A stretch of 64,000 nucleotides of DNA from contig NZ_JACVVD010000004.1 of assembly GCF_014534655.1 (NCBI RefSeq), positions 124,001-188,000 on the forward strand, written 5' to 3'. Source of the DNA: Paenibacillus sedimenti (GTDB lineage Bacteria > Bacillota > Bacilli > Paenibacillales > NBRC-103111). Under the pieces are notes generated by a model. That model did no database searches. It was not told where the DNA came from and worked only from the letters and a program-made list of their open reading frames with translations. The position numbers and the translations under genes are program-made. Shown one piece after another: positions 15,983 through 25,876 of this stretch (the first letter of the stretch is position 1; every line of letters begins with the position of its first letter).

Positions 15983-17776
15983 TTATCTAGGTTCGGTACC
16001 TATTATTGAGACGATTGCTGGATCAATGCTCGTTACCGGGATGTTTAGCGTCTGAACATTATTATTTGAATCCTTGCGTACAATGGTGATGCTTCCGACT
16101 TTAATGCTCGCAATCGTATTCTCCATGCTATATGCATGGAACGGTATCGTCACCAAGGTTTTGGTTCCACTCACCTCTACATTACCGGCATCACTGCCAT
16201 AATTGGTTATGGCATATACAAGCTCATGCTGAGATTCACCGTAGTATTCTTGAATATGGTACGCACTTTTGGTTGAATCAAAAATGCCAGACTCCAGATT
16301 ATCCGATTCATTATGATAGTAAATGTACGGATGACTTTCAGATTCTGAGTTATCACCATACAGCAAATGAACTTCAACCGCATAAATGTCATTCAACCCG
16401 TTAAAATCACTCATGTTAATTTTCAGATCGAAAGTGTTAGTCAATGGATTATGCGTCCCGGCTGAAAGACTCACTTTTGGTGTTGGTGATGGTGTTGGAT
16501 CATTATCATCATTACCACCAGCTGTCGGCGCTGGAGTCGTACTACCATTCTGACTGTTCAGAACCTCTTTTGCCTTTGCCACAGCCTCTTCAGCTGCCTT
16601 TTTATTCGCTTCCTCTATTTTCTTCTTCACTTCTTCTGCTGCCTTAAGAACCGCATCTAATTTCGCTTTAATTTCCGCTAATTTCTTATCTTCCTCTTCT
16701 TGCTTCTTGAGCATTGCAGCTTCTAGTTTTTTAAGTTCCTCTTGTTTCTTCTTCTCTAACTCCGGATCCACGCCAGCTGTTTTGTCCAGCTCTTGAACCT
16801 TATCGAGGTCTAAGTACCGATTAGGATCCGGAATTTTCTTATTAGCCCCTTCAATAATTTTTTCCATTACAGACTTGGAGATTTTATTATCCGCTACAGC
16901 TTGTTTGGCGATATTGCCAACGAGGTTATCGAAATTCCGCTTTACTTTGTCGAGATCAGCCAGATTCTTCAAATACAATGAAGTCTCGTCCTTCGCAGCT
17001 TTGCCTTCTTCCAGCTCTTTCTTTTTCTTAGCAATGAACTCATCATTTTCCTTATCGATTTGGGCTTTATTATCAATGATAGCCTGAATAATACTAGGCG
17101 AAGCATCTTTAACAATATCTTTTAAATTGATAAATTCTACTTTTAACGATGGATCGGTAACTTCATCTCTGGAACCCAGAGAAATTTGTTGCGTCGGATA
17201 AAGATAAGTAATATTTTTCGTTTGGAAGTTATTTCCGTCTTTAATAACAGTGGTAGCCGAAACTTTGCCGGCACCTACAGCCATCTTGGCTTTACCTGAA
17301 CGCGGGTCAACGCCTACGAAGAACTGCGTTCCGCGTACACCCATAACCGCCGTTGGTGTTTCCACCTCAAATTCATCATTTGAACCCGCTAATGATTTGA
17401 CTTTAACCCACATGGATCCAGCCCAAATCTTTAACTTCGATTTTTTATTGCCGTCGGACGTATTCAGATCCGAAACGTTCAACTCAGCGTTATCACCTAA
17501 TGTGACATCAGCGTCTCCATTGCTCAAGTTCAGCGTTACCGATGAATCCGTTCCCGTATAAAGAGTATCACCCTGATTTAAGCTCATGTTCTCATAAGCA
17601 TCATAGGTTTTGGAGCCTCCGCCTTTCTTAACCGTAACCTCACCGCTAAGAGAAGTGATCACCGCCACACGAACGGTCTTTGCCTCTGCAGGATTGACAA
17701 GTATGGCAGATAGGAAACCAAACAACATACAAAAGCTTACAAATAAAGAAAAAAATGATTTTTTTGTGAACTGCAT
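15983..17776 (-). CDS. Secreted FecR-domain protein with coiled coil and cohesin-like end
   Basis: A 597-residue exported protein starting at 17776, where AGGAGG lies eight bases upstream. It has a signal peptide (about 1-33) and a FecR domain (about 35-170; VAVITSLSGEVTVKKGG, AGSMWVKVKSL, VETPTAVMGVRGTQF). A long Lys/Glu-rich coiled coil (about 215-420), a Thr/Pro linker, and a C-terminal beta-sandwich that resembles a cohesin-type domain (about 435-597, with FDLKINMSDFNGLNDIYAVEV) follow. The FecR domain here is not linked to iron uptake; such proteins commonly accompany CHASE2 cyclases, and this gene follows one after 13 bases. The cohesin resemblance is by eye only. Confidence 0.85.
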   Translation of the reverse strand: MQFTKKSFFSLFVSFCMLFGFLSAILVNPAEAKTVRVAVITSLSGEVTVKKGGGSKTYDAYENMSLNQGDTLYTGTDSSVTLNLSNGDADVTLGDNAELNVSDLNTSDGNKKSKLKIWAGSMWVKVKSLAGSNDEFEVETPTAVMGVRGTQFFVGVDPRSGKAKMAVGAGKVSATTVIKDGNNFQTKNITYLYPTQQISLGSRDEVTDPSLKVEFINLKDIVKDASPSIIQAIIDNKAQIDKENDEFIAKKKKELEEGKAAKDETSLYLKNLADLDKVKRNFDNLVGNIAKQAVADNKISKSVMEKIIEGANKKIPDPNRYLDLDKVQELDKTAGVDPELEKKKQEELKKLEAAMLKKQEEEDKKLAEIKAKLDAVLKAAEEVKKKIEEANKKAAEEAVAKAKEVLNSQNGSTTPAPTAGGNDDNDPTPSPTPKVSLSAGTHNPLTNTFDLKINMSDFNGLNDIYAVEVHLLYGDNSESESHPYIYYHNESDNLESGIFDSTKSAYHIQEYYGESQHELVYAITNYGSDAGNVEVSGTKTLVTIPFHAYSMENTIASIKVGSITIVRKDSNNNVQTLNIPVTSIDPAIVSIIGTEPR

Positions 17777-17789
17777 TCTACATTCCTCC

Positions 17790-19637
17790 TCATAATTGCC
17801 CGATGACTTCATACACCATAACGGGCTTTTCTTTTCCCTTAACTTTGATTTCACCAACCGGCTCAATTCGGAAAAGGTCTTTCACTCTCGCATATGTATG
17901 CTCACTGATCAATATTTGTCCTGGCTTGGCATTCGATTCCAGTCTCGCGGACAAGTTAACGGTGTCACCGATTGCCGTATAATCAAGTCTCAAATCCTCG
18001 GAGCCAATGTTACCTACTACTGCCGGACCGCTATTAATGCCTAGCCCGAATTTAACGCCAATCCCATACTTTTCAATAAGGTTTTGTTCCAGAATATCCG
18101 CTTGCGATTTCATTTCTATTGCAGCGCGGACAGCCATTTCCGGATGGTTCGCATATTCGATAGGTGCCCCGAACATAGCCATAACGCCATCGCCAATAAA
18201 TTTATCAAGCGTGCCGTTGAATTTAAAAATCGCCTTCGTACAAACATCCAAGTACTCGTTCAAGACTTGAATGACTTGCTCCGGCTCAAGCCGCTCTGAC
18301 ATTGGCGTAAACCCGCGAATATCGACGAAAATAAGGGAGATATCTTTGCGGCTCCCGCCAAGCTTCACATCTTCACCAGATTGCAGAAGCTCGTCTACGA
18401 CTGTTTTCGAAACGAATCTGCCGAAAATTCCCGTTACACGATTGCGTTCCTTGCGTTCTTGCAAATAATGATTAACTAATGACCAGATATAAATGGTAAT
18501 GAGTGCAAACTGCGGATAGACGATAGGTATGAATATCGACCCGGCCGTGTAGCTAAACAGCCAAATCAGGTCATAAACAATGAACATGCCAATGAAAATA
18601 AATAAAGCTGATCTTCCTTTAAATCTCTCAAACAAAACAATAGCAAGGATTGATAAGAGAATGATAATACCGGTACCAACGGGCTTGCTCGCATCTTTAT
18701 AAAATTTGCTCTCCAGCAAGGTTTGAATCATGTTGGCATGAATCTCAATCCCAAACATTTTGACAGCGCTAATCGGGGTCGGATATTCGTCCTGCATGGC
18801 CGTGACAAAAGGACCTACAAGTACGATCGCCCCTTCGAGCGGTAACGGATTTTTACTATTTAACACATCGACGAACGAAAGGGTTTCATAGCCTGTATCC
18901 GCATCTACTTTTTGCCTTGGCAATGTGAAGAATTCCGTCGTTACTTGATTCCTTTCATTGGTAGGCATGACGATATTTCCGCGCTTCCATTGTCCGGTTG
19001 CGTCGTCTCGACTTACTTTTTCTTTCTCATCCAAAACTAAATTCGCAAGCGCAACGCTAAACGCAGGTATGTATTGATTTTTCTCATCCGGCAAGCCGAC
19101 TGGAAGTTTCCGAGCTTTGCCATCTTTATCAACAAGCACATTAATATGCGCCATCTGATTTTTATTCGTTGTTAACGTTGTGGAGGGATAGTCGATTTTC
19201 TCGGGGACTAGATCGCCTGCTTGCTGTTGCTTGGAGGGATAATTGATTTGAACGGGCAATATGACGTTATCGTATTTGGCCAAAACATCAGCCAAAGCCT
19301 TATCGTCGGCGGGGTTTTTCGAAGGTTCGGCCAAGACTACGTCTATACCGATGGCTGCTGCACCTGATTGCTCCAATTTCTCAATGATTTGTGCATAAGT
19401 GGTTCGGTCCCACGGGAATTTTCCTATGGCTTTTAACGACTTCTCGTCAATTTTTACAATTTTTATTCGATCCTCAGGCTGTCGTTCATCGATCGATTTG
19501 GCTTTTCGCATGATATCTTGAAGCGGATTCTCAAGAAAATAAAATAAGCCGCTCGAGTTGACCGTGTAGAAATATGTCGATAACAACATCAAGACAATTC
19601 CTGCGGCCAGAGTCTGTAACCAATTCTTCCTGCCCAT
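17790..19637 (-). CDS. CHASE2-domain class III adenylate cyclase
   Basis: A 615-residue membrane cyclase. It begins at the ATG at 19637 with GGGAGG five bases upstream. Helix 1 (about 7-27) is followed by an extracellular CHASE2 sensor (about 30-330), three further helices (about 335-415), and a cytosolic class III catalytic domain (about 435-610). Catalytic features: metal Asp in FVDIRGF and FIGDGVM, adenine-selecting Lys in LDKFIGD with DYTAIGD, and NLSAR with the transition-state Asn and Arg. All key residues for cAMP synthesis are present. It heads a probable operon with the FecR and NHL proteins. cAMP signalling is poorly defined in Firmicutes, so the product deserves testing. Confidence 0.92.
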   Translation of the reverse strand: MGRKNWLQTLAAGIVLMLLSTYFYTVNSSGLFYFLENPLQDIMRKAKSIDERQPEDRIKIVKIDEKSLKAIGKFPWDRTTYAQIIEKLEQSGAAAIGIDVVLAEPSKNPADDKALADVLAKYDNVILPVQINYPSKQQQAGDLVPEKIDYPSTTLTTNKNQMAHINVLVDKDGKARKLPVGLPDEKNQYIPAFSVALANLVLDEKEKVSRDDATGQWKRGNIVMPTNERNQVTTEFFTLPRQKVDADTGYETLSFVDVLNSKNPLPLEGAIVLVGPFVTAMQDEYPTPISAVKMFGIEIHANMIQTLLESKFYKDASKPVGTGIIILLSILAIVLFERFKGRSALFIFIGMFIVYDLIWLFSYTAGSIFIPIVYPQFALITIYIWSLVNHYLQERKERNRVTGIFGRFVSKTVVDELLQSGEDVKLGGSRKDISLIFVDIRGFTPMSERLEPEQVIQVLNEYLDVCTKAIFKFNGTLDKFIGDGVMAMFGAPIEYANHPEMAVRAAIEMKSQADILEQNLIEKYGIGVKFGLGINSGPAVVGNIGSEDLRLDYTAIGDTVNLSARLESNAKPGQILISEHTYARVKDLFRIEPVGEIKVKGKEKPVMVYEVIGQL

Positions 19638-19725
19638 AAGTTCCTCCCATATGCTTACTAGTTTTATTGTAAGATGGTGTGTACAAAATGGCAATGAATA
19701 GTTACAAACTTATACAAAATGTATC

Positions 19726-19764
19726 AAAAAAAAAGCCCATTCCCTTGATAGGAACTGAGCTCTT
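19726..19764 (-). terminator. Intrinsic terminator of the ferredoxin gene
   Basis: On the minus strand AGCTCAGTTCC and GGGAATGGGCT pair imperfectly and are followed by nine U. Confidence 0.75.
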
Positions 19765-19806
19765 TCGACAATTTGTGAAATTCACAAAATCATGTCTTGT
19801 TTTAGA

Positions 19807-20106
<300 letters not shown>

Positions 20107-20604
20107 TTAATATTGACTAGCCTTGAAATAGCCTTCGATGAAATGGCTGATCGCCTGCACATCATCCGAATGAAACGTAGGGATACCATCTGCGGTATAA
20201 TCCAAATCTGTCACAATGGCAATCGGTGCAGGATCAAGCACACGCATGATTTGACTTTGTTCCACTGTATGAAAGACTGCAATCTTTGGATACTTCTCCT
20301 TCTTGAATCCTTCAATAAAAACAAAATCATAATGGTCTAGTACAAGTAGCTGTTCTTGAAGGTCAGGATTTGCTTTCCTTTCATAGATACGCACCGCTTC
20401 AGGGGATAAAGTCACAACCGCTTCAGCACCTGCATCAATGAAGGATGTCGTATCAGCACCTGCTGCTTCTTTATAATGTCCATGTGCGTCGTGTTTCATT
20501 ACCGCTATTCGATAACCTCTTCGTTGGAATTCAACAAGCACTTTAGTAATCAAAGTGGTTTTACCGCTATTGGAATAGCCGGCAAATCCAACATGACAAG
20601 CCAT
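20107..20604 (-). CDS. mobB: Molybdopterin-guanine dinucleotide biosynthesis protein B
   Basis: A GTP-binding adaptor of 165 residues for molybdenum cofactor maturation. The P-loop GYSNSGKTT lies at residues 9-17, with DHYDFVFIEGFK (Walker B-like) and MKHDAHGH typical of MobB. No other moa/mob gene is nearby. It lies between dinB and the ferredoxin gene, with 12 bases to dinB, so it is probably transcribed with it, although no functional link is evident. Confidence 0.9.
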   Translation of the reverse strand: MACHVGFAGYSNSGKTTLITKVLVEFQRRGYRIAVMKHDAHGHYKEAAGADTTSFIDAGAEAVVTLSPEAVRIYERKANPDLQEQLLVLDHYDFVFIEGFKKEKYPKIAVFHTVEQSQIMRVLDPAPIAIVTDLDYTADGIPTFHSDDVQAISHFIEGYFKASQY

Positions 20605-20616
20605 ACCATCTCACCT

Positions 20617-21909
20617 CTAATCGTCCTGATGCAGCGGTCTGTTTTTCAGATGATCCATCTGAAGGGAAGTGCCTCTTGCTTTATGATTTCTAATTAAAGC
20701 TGAAGGATCATCGCCCATCATTCCAGCTGTCAAAATGGCATTCTCACCGAATTTATCCCGAAGCTGGTCCATGATCCGATTCAACTGATCTTTACGCGGC
20801 TGTTTTTCATAATCAAATAGATCCAGTTGTATAGCCGTCTCTTCCTTGGCTGATAAATTTTGCAAAGTAATGCCCAGCAGCCGGATCGGATTCCCTTCTT
20901 CCCAATGGTGATCGTATAACTGACAAGATGTTTTATAGATCTCATCTAAGTGCTCAGTTGGTGTTTGTAACGTTACCGATCTTGTGATGGTTCGCATCTC
21001 GGGATCACGGATTGTAATCTGCACCGTAGATGACACTAATTTTTGTTTGCGTAATCTTCTGGCCACTTGATCCGCCAAGTTCAGGAATACGCGATAAATC
21101 TCCTTCTTATCCGTAAGATCGTTCGGTAAAGTTGTTGTATGCCCTATTGATTTGCTCTGCTCCTGCTCGGGATTAACAAGAGAATGGTCAATTCCGTTTG
21201 CTGATTGCTTCAAATGAGTCCCCATAATGCCAAAGTGTCTGGTCAGCAGTTTCTCATCGGCCTTCGCTAATTGCCCAAGCGTATGTATATTAAGCTTGAT
21301 TAATTTGTCCGCTGTTTTCTTACCAATCCCGTACAAATAATGACATGGTTTGTCCCACAATAAGTATGGAACATCACGCAGGCGCACAACCGAAATGCCA
21401 TTAGGCTTTTTCATATCAGATCCCATCTTGGCAAGCAATTTATTGGGCGCTACGCCAATCGAACACGGAAGCTTTAACTCATCCATGATCCTTCGTTGAA
21501 TTCCGGTTGCGATTTCAAGGGGGGTTCCAAATTGCTTGGACCCAGTAATATCTACAAAGCACTCGTCAATCGACATAGACTCTACTAAAGGGGAGAAGCT
21601 ATAAGCAATTTGCATAAATCGTCGCGAGAAGTCCCGGTACAAATCGAAATCGGGTCGAATGAGGATCAAATCCGGACATAACCGCAATGCTTGCCGTACT
21701 TGCATACCGGTCTTGATGCCAATTCGACGCGCCGCGTATGATGAGGTCACGATAATACCTTTACGAAGTTCCACACTCCCTGCTACGGCAATAGGCTTAC
21801 CTTTGTACAAATGAGGCTCAACCGCTTCATGTACTGAACAATAGAAGGCATTCATATCAATATGAAGAATGACTCTTCCATGTTTGGGATAATGATGATG
21901 AACGGACAT
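20617..21909 (-). CDS. dinB: DNA polymerase IV (Y family)
   Basis: A translesion polymerase of 430 residues. The catalytic carboxylates are D18 in HIDMNAFY and DE in SMSIDECFVDI. The helix-hairpin-helix region GIGKKTADKL, the little-finger domain, and a C-terminal beta-clamp binding motif QLDLF are visible. Length and order match DinB. It is divergent from cimA. No LexA box was identified in the short upstream region. Confidence 0.93.
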   Translation of the reverse strand: MSVHHHYPKHGRVILHIDMNAFYCSVHEAVEPHLYKGKPIAVAGSVELRKGIIVTSSYAARRIGIKTGMQVRQALRLCPDLILIRPDFDLYRDFSRRFMQIAYSFSPLVESMSIDECFVDITGSKQFGTPLEIATGIQRRIMDELKLPCSIGVAPNKLLAKMGSDMKKPNGISVVRLRDVPYLLWDKPCHYLYGIGKKTADKLIKLNIHTLGQLAKADEKLLTRHFGIMGTHLKQSANGIDHSLVNPEQEQSKSIGHTTTLPNDLTDKKEIYRVFLNLADQVARRLRKQKLVSSTVQITIRDPEMRTITRSVTLQTPTEHLDEIYKTSCQLYDHHWEEGNPIRLLGITLQNLSAKEETAIQLDLFDYEKQPRKDQLNRIMDQLRDKFGENAILTAGMMGDDPSALIRNHKARGTSLQMDHLKNRPLHQDD

Positions 21910-22027
21910 CCTTCACGGGCACCTCCCTACAATTGCCGTAATCAGCGAAAGCCAACTTCAGCATACAAAAAAATATACTTCCAAGCAAACGTATTTTTGC
22001 GATATGATGTCCTTACAATTAGAATTA

Positions 22028-22036
22028 TGTTATAAT
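22028..22036 (+). promoter_or_regulatory. Extended -10 promoter for citramalate synthase
   Basis: TGTTATAAT is an extended -10 with consensus TATAAT at 22031-22036; the -35 is poorly defined. It is about 93 bases upstream of the chosen start. Confidence 0.45.
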
Positions 22037-22128
22037 CGTTAATTATACATTAACGCTTTAAAGCAAGCTCACTAACTCCCTTGTACGCACAATCTCAGTC
22101 AGTCTGCTAGCTTTTGAAGGAGGAACCC

Positions 22129-23748
22129 ATGCCAACATCAGTCAAAATCTTCGATACTACCTTAAGAGACGGAACACAAGGAGAAGGCATCAGCTTATCC
22201 GTCGAGGATAAAATAAAAATTGCCCGCAAGCTGGATGAGCTTGGGGTTCATTATATTGAAGGCGGATGGCCGGGCAGCAACAGCAAAGACATAGAATTCT
22301 TCGATCGCGTTCGCGACATGAAGTTTACCAACGCCAAAATTACGGCATTTGGCAGCACGAGACGCAAAAACTCGAATGCTGAAGACGACATCAATCTCAA
22401 CAGACTCGTTGAATCAGGCGCTCAAGTCGCTACTATTTTCGGAAAGTCTTGGGATTTCCATGTGCATACGGCGATTCAAACGTCCCTCGAAGAAAACCTG
22501 TCCATGATCTATGACTCTGTCCGCTATTTGAAAAGCAAAGGACTCGAAGTCATTTATGACGCGGAGCATTTCTTCGACGGTTACAAGAATAACGCTGAAT
22601 ATGCGCTGCAAACGATTCAAAAAGCACAGGATGCCGGTGCAGATTGGATCGTATTATGCGATACGAACGGCGGATCTTTACCTAGCGAAATTAGTGCGAT
22701 CGTTACTGCCGTTAAACAACATGTAACCACTGCCGTCGGCATCCATGCGCATAATGATTGTGAACTGGGTGTAGCCAACAGTCTGGCAGCGGTTCAAGCA
22801 GGCGCAGGACAAGTGCAGGGTACGATTAATGGATATGGAGAACGTTGTGGCAACGCAAACTTGAGCTCGATTATCCCTAATCTGCAATTGAAGCTCAAAT
22901 ACGATGTCATTTCTGATGAGCAGCTAAGATCACTAACTCAAGTTTCCCGTTATATTAGCGAAATAGCTAACACACATATGCCTGTTAACCAACCTTATGT
23001 CGGTAATGCTGCATTTGCTCATAAAGGCGGTATTCACGTATCTGCGATTCTGAAAGATGCAAGCACATATGAGCACATCATACCTGAGCTCGTAGGCAAC
23101 AAGCAACGCGTGTTGGTTTCTGAGCTTGCCGGACAGAGCAACGTGCTGGTCAAAGCGCAAGAGCTTAATCTTGATTTCAATAACGAGCATCAAAAAACGA
23201 AAGAAATCATCGAGAAGATTAAAGATCTCGAACATCAAGGATATCAATTCGAAGGTGCGGACGCTTCCCTTGAGCTGCTGTTGCGTGAAGCTTTTGAAGG
23301 ACTTGAAGAAATTTTCACACTTGAGTCTTTTAAAATGCTCGTCGAGAAGACTGCCAATCACGCTGTCGTCTCTGAGGCAATTGTCAAAGTCAAAGTACAT
23401 GGAGAGACGATCTATACCGCGGCAGAGGGCAATGGTCCGGTCAATGCGCTCGATAATGCGCTGCGCAAAGCGCTGGTTCAGTACTATCCTGATATTCAAC
23501 AGATTCATCTATCTGATTATAAAGTTCGCGTTCTTGATGAAAAAGACGCCACAGCAGGTAAAGTTCGGGTATTAATGGAAACAACCGATTTCAATAACTC
23601 TTGGAATACACTTGGCGTATCGAGCAATATTATCGAAGCCAGTTGGTATGCGCTGGTCGATAGCTTACGCTATGCTTTATTGGGTAGAACCCGTGTAGAG
23701 CCTGCTAACAAAGAACAACAAGAACGACTTGGACTCGTCAATCATTAA
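22129..23748 (+). CDS. cimA: (R)-citramalate synthase
   Basis: Condenses pyruvate with acetyl-CoA to citramalate, the first step of the threonine-independent route to isoleucine. The 539-residue protein has the HMGL-type TIM barrel with DTTLRDGTQGEG, metal ligands in GIHAHNDCELGVANS, and NGYGERCGNANL. A C-terminal LeuA-type regulatory domain (about 400-525) follows. Overall form matches CimA rather than LeuA: the barrel lacks the typical LeuA HTHFRND signature. The start at 22129 follows GGAGG at five bases. The gene stands alone before a strong terminator. Confidence 0.88.
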   Translation: MPTSVKIFDTTLRDGTQGEGISLSVEDKIKIARKLDELGVHYIEGGWPGSNSKDIEFFDRVRDMKFTNAKITAFGSTRRKNSNAEDDINLNRLVESGAQVATIFGKSWDFHVHTAIQTSLEENLSMIYDSVRYLKSKGLEVIYDAEHFFDGYKNNAEYALQTIQKAQDAGADWIVLCDTNGGSLPSEISAIVTAVKQHVTTAVGIHAHNDCELGVANSLAAVQAGAGQVQGTINGYGERCGNANLSSIIPNLQLKLKYDVISDEQLRSLTQVSRYISEIANTHMPVNQPYVGNAAFAHKGGIHVSAILKDASTYEHIIPELVGNKQRVLVSELAGQSNVLVKAQELNLDFNNEHQKTKEIIEKIKDLEHQGYQFEGADASLELLLREAFEGLEEIFTLESFKMLVEKTANHAVVSEAIVKVKVHGETIYTAAEGNGPVNALDNALRKALVQYYPDIQQIHLSDYKVRVLDEKDATAGKVRVLMETTDFNNSWNTLGVSSNIIEASWYALVDSLRYALLGRTRVEPANKEQQERLGLVNH

Positions 23749-23761
23749 TGCTTTTCGGTAT

Positions 23762-23808
23762 AAAAAAGCTGCAAGAAGTTGGTCTTAAGACCCTTCGGCA
23801 GCTTTTTT
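23762..23808. terminator. Bidirectional terminator
   Basis: AAAAAAGCTGC and GCAGCTTTTTT form eleven perfect pairs around a loop that contains a smaller GGTCTTAAGACC dyad. It serves cimA and the convergent thioredoxin gene. Confidence 0.88.
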
Positions 23809-23814
23809 CTTTGT

Positions 23815-24348
23815 TCAGCCTTTAATTAAGTTGGCGATCTTCTTATCAAGTTCTCGCGGAGACAAGACATGAATAACCTCGCGGACAACTCCATTCTTAT
23901 CAATAAGGAAGCTTGTAGGAATAGCAACAACGCGGTATATATCAGCGTTCTCTCCCTTCTTATCGAGCAGCACGGGAAAAGGAAACTTATACTCGTCTAC
24001 GAATTTTTTAATATTATCCATCTTATCTCCGGGCGTTACATTCACTGCGTACAAATCAAACTGGCCTTCATACTTTTTATACATCGCCACTAAGTCTGGA
24101 GCTTCAGCCGCACACGGACCACACCATGAGGCCCAAAAATTAACTAACAACGGCTTCTCTCTGGGACCGCCTATGGCATACTCCTTCCCATCAAGTCCCG
24201 TTAAGGTAAATGAGGGCGCCAGGAAATTCACCTTAGGTGCTTGCTCGGTAGGCAGAATGGTTTCTTTATTTGCGTGCTGAGCATTCTGATATACGGCAAA
24301 TCCAGCAAGCAATACGACAAAAGCTAGTATGAACACGTTCCTTTTCAA
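23815..24348 (-). CDS. Membrane-anchored thioredoxin-like protein (ResA/TlpA type)
   Basis: A 177-residue extracytoplasmic thiol-disulfide protein. The N-terminal hydrophobic anchor (about 4-21) has no lipobox. The thioredoxin fold has active site WCGPC with C76 and C79 and cis-Pro in VAIPTSF. The AhpC-TSA/redoxin class and the anchor fit ResA-like reductants for cytochrome c maturation or similar. No ccs genes are nearby, so the client is unknown. Confidence 0.88.
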   Translation of the reverse strand: MKRNVFILAFVVLLAGFAVYQNAQHANKETILPTEQAPKVNFLAPSFTLTGLDGKEYAIGGPREKPLLVNFWASWCGPCAAEAPDLVAMYKKYEGQFDLYAVNVTPGDKMDNIKKFVDEYKFPFPVLLDKKGENADIYRVVAIPTSFLIDKNGVVREVIHVLSPRELDKKIANLIKG

Positions 24349-24482
24349 ACTCTCGCACCTCCACTCTGTCTATATTATCTCCAATTCGTCAGAATTCCAA
24401 CATCTGAGGAAGAACTGTAAAGTATGTCTCAGCTGGGAAGGGGAAAAGTAAGGTTACAGACGCGGTGAGAAGGAGTAGAAGG

Positions 24483-25796
24483 ATGGAAAAAACAAAGAAC
24501 AGAAGACTCAACATCATTTTTGAGAGTGAAGTTCTGGACGAAAATCCCAAAGCTCAAAAAAAGAACAGAAAAAAAAGCGGAAGTACAAAGAAGGATGCGT
24601 CCTCTAAAGGGCACGTCTGGGAATTTATCGCTATTGCAACTATTCCGCTAGTGCTTGTCCTCGGCAATTCAATGCTTGTACCGATCTTACCGGACATGCA
24701 GGAAAGAATGGGCATTTCCCGCTTTCAAAGCAGCCTGGTCATTACATTGTTTTCCGTCACAGCCGGATTGATTATCCCCATTTCCGGATATTTGTCGGAT
24801 CGCTTTTCACGAAAAGCCGTCATTATACCATCACTCATTGTATACGGCGCTGCAGGCATTCTCGCGGGATTTGGTGCGATCTGGAACTCTTATACCATTC
24901 TGATCATATCGCGGGCTATACAAGGCCTTGGGGCTGCCGGAACAGCACCTATTGCCATGGCGCTTGTCGGTGATCTGTACAAAGGGGGAACCGAAAGCAA
25001 AGCATTAGGTTTGATCGAAGCATCGAACGGGACGGGTAAAGTGCTAAGTCCGATATTCGGCTCCCTGCTAGCTTTGCTCATATGGTTTGCTCCATTTTTT
25101 GCCTTTCCTGTATTTTGCCTGCTAGCCTTACTGGCGGTTATTTTCATGATCAAAGAGCCGAAGAAGAAACAAGAACCTCAGGCTTTGAAAGCATATATCG
25201 GGCAAATTGGCAGCATACTCAAAGATAAAGGGCGATGGCTGATCACATCTTTTTTCGCAGGATCGCTAGCCTTATTCATACTGTTCGGAGTCCTCTTCTA
25301 TTTATCCCAAATCTTAGAGGAAGAACCGTACAGCATCGAAGGCGTGAAAAAAGGACTTGTTCTCGCGATTCCTTTATTAGGACAAGTGGTAACAGCTTAT
25401 ACCACAGGTGCACTTATCAAAAAAAATGGCACCTTAATGCGATGGTTAATGAACATAGGGCTTATCTTAATGACAATTTCACTTGCCTTGACCATCTTCC
25501 TCAATACAAATCTTTATATTTTCATTGGATTATTGACGCTAAGCGGCATTGGTACAGGGCTCTTGTTGCCTTGTTTAAACACGATGATTACAGGCTCTGT
25601 AGAGCGGGAGCAGCGCGGCATGATCACGTCACTGTATAATAGTCTGCGCTTCATTGGTGTCGCCTTTGGCCCGCCGATTTTCGGTTGGCTGATGAATATT
25701 TCACACAAGGCTATCTTCATTACAGTATCCTCACTTGCCTTCATTACATTAGGTCTCGTGTTTTTCTTAATCAAACCTAAAGGACAAGTAAACTGA
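24483..25796 (+). CDS. MFS transporter, probable drug efflux
   Basis: A 437-residue major facilitator with an N-terminal basic cytosolic extension of about 55 residues, followed by about twelve helices. The motif A-like stretch GYLSDRFSRKA lies between helices 2 and 3, and the motif C-like region is GLIEASNGTGKVLSP. These point to the DHA drug:H+ antiporters. The start at 24483 was chosen for GGAG seven bases upstream. The Lys-rich start (KKNRKKSGSTKK) is unusual for the family. Confidence 0.85.
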   Translation: MEKTKNRRLNIIFESEVLDENPKAQKKNRKKSGSTKKDASSKGHVWEFIAIATIPLVLVLGNSMLVPILPDMQERMGISRFQSSLVITLFSVTAGLIIPISGYLSDRFSRKAVIIPSLIVYGAAGILAGFGAIWNSYTILIISRAIQGLGAAGTAPIAMALVGDLYKGGTESKALGLIEASNGTGKVLSPIFGSLLALLIWFAPFFAFPVFCLLALLAVIFMIKEPKKKQEPQALKAYIGQIGSILKDKGRWLITSFFAGSLALFILFGVLFYLSQILEEEPYSIEGVKKGLVLAIPLLGQVVTAYTTGALIKKNGTLMRWLMNIGLILMTISLALTIFLNTNLYIFIGLLTLSGIGTGLLLPCLNTMITGSVEREQRGMITSLYNSLRFIGVAFGPPIFGWLMNISHKAIFITVSSLAFITLGLVFFLIKPKGQVN

Positions 25797-25876
25797 CAGA
25801 TTCCATGCGGAGTCTGTTTTTTCATAGCGCAAACTCTTATAATAACTACATCCACGCAGATTTGAGGTGAGTACGC

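Noticed and set aside
15983-17776. FecR-domain protein as an iron-citrate regulator
   Set aside because: It is secreted, has no sigma factor or TonB receptor partner, and is coupled to a cyclase gene; Firmicutes lack the FecA system.
22933-23508. A 191-residue minus-strand open frame inside cimA
   Set aside because: It lies wholly within a strongly recognised gene and has a composition typical of an antisense shadow.
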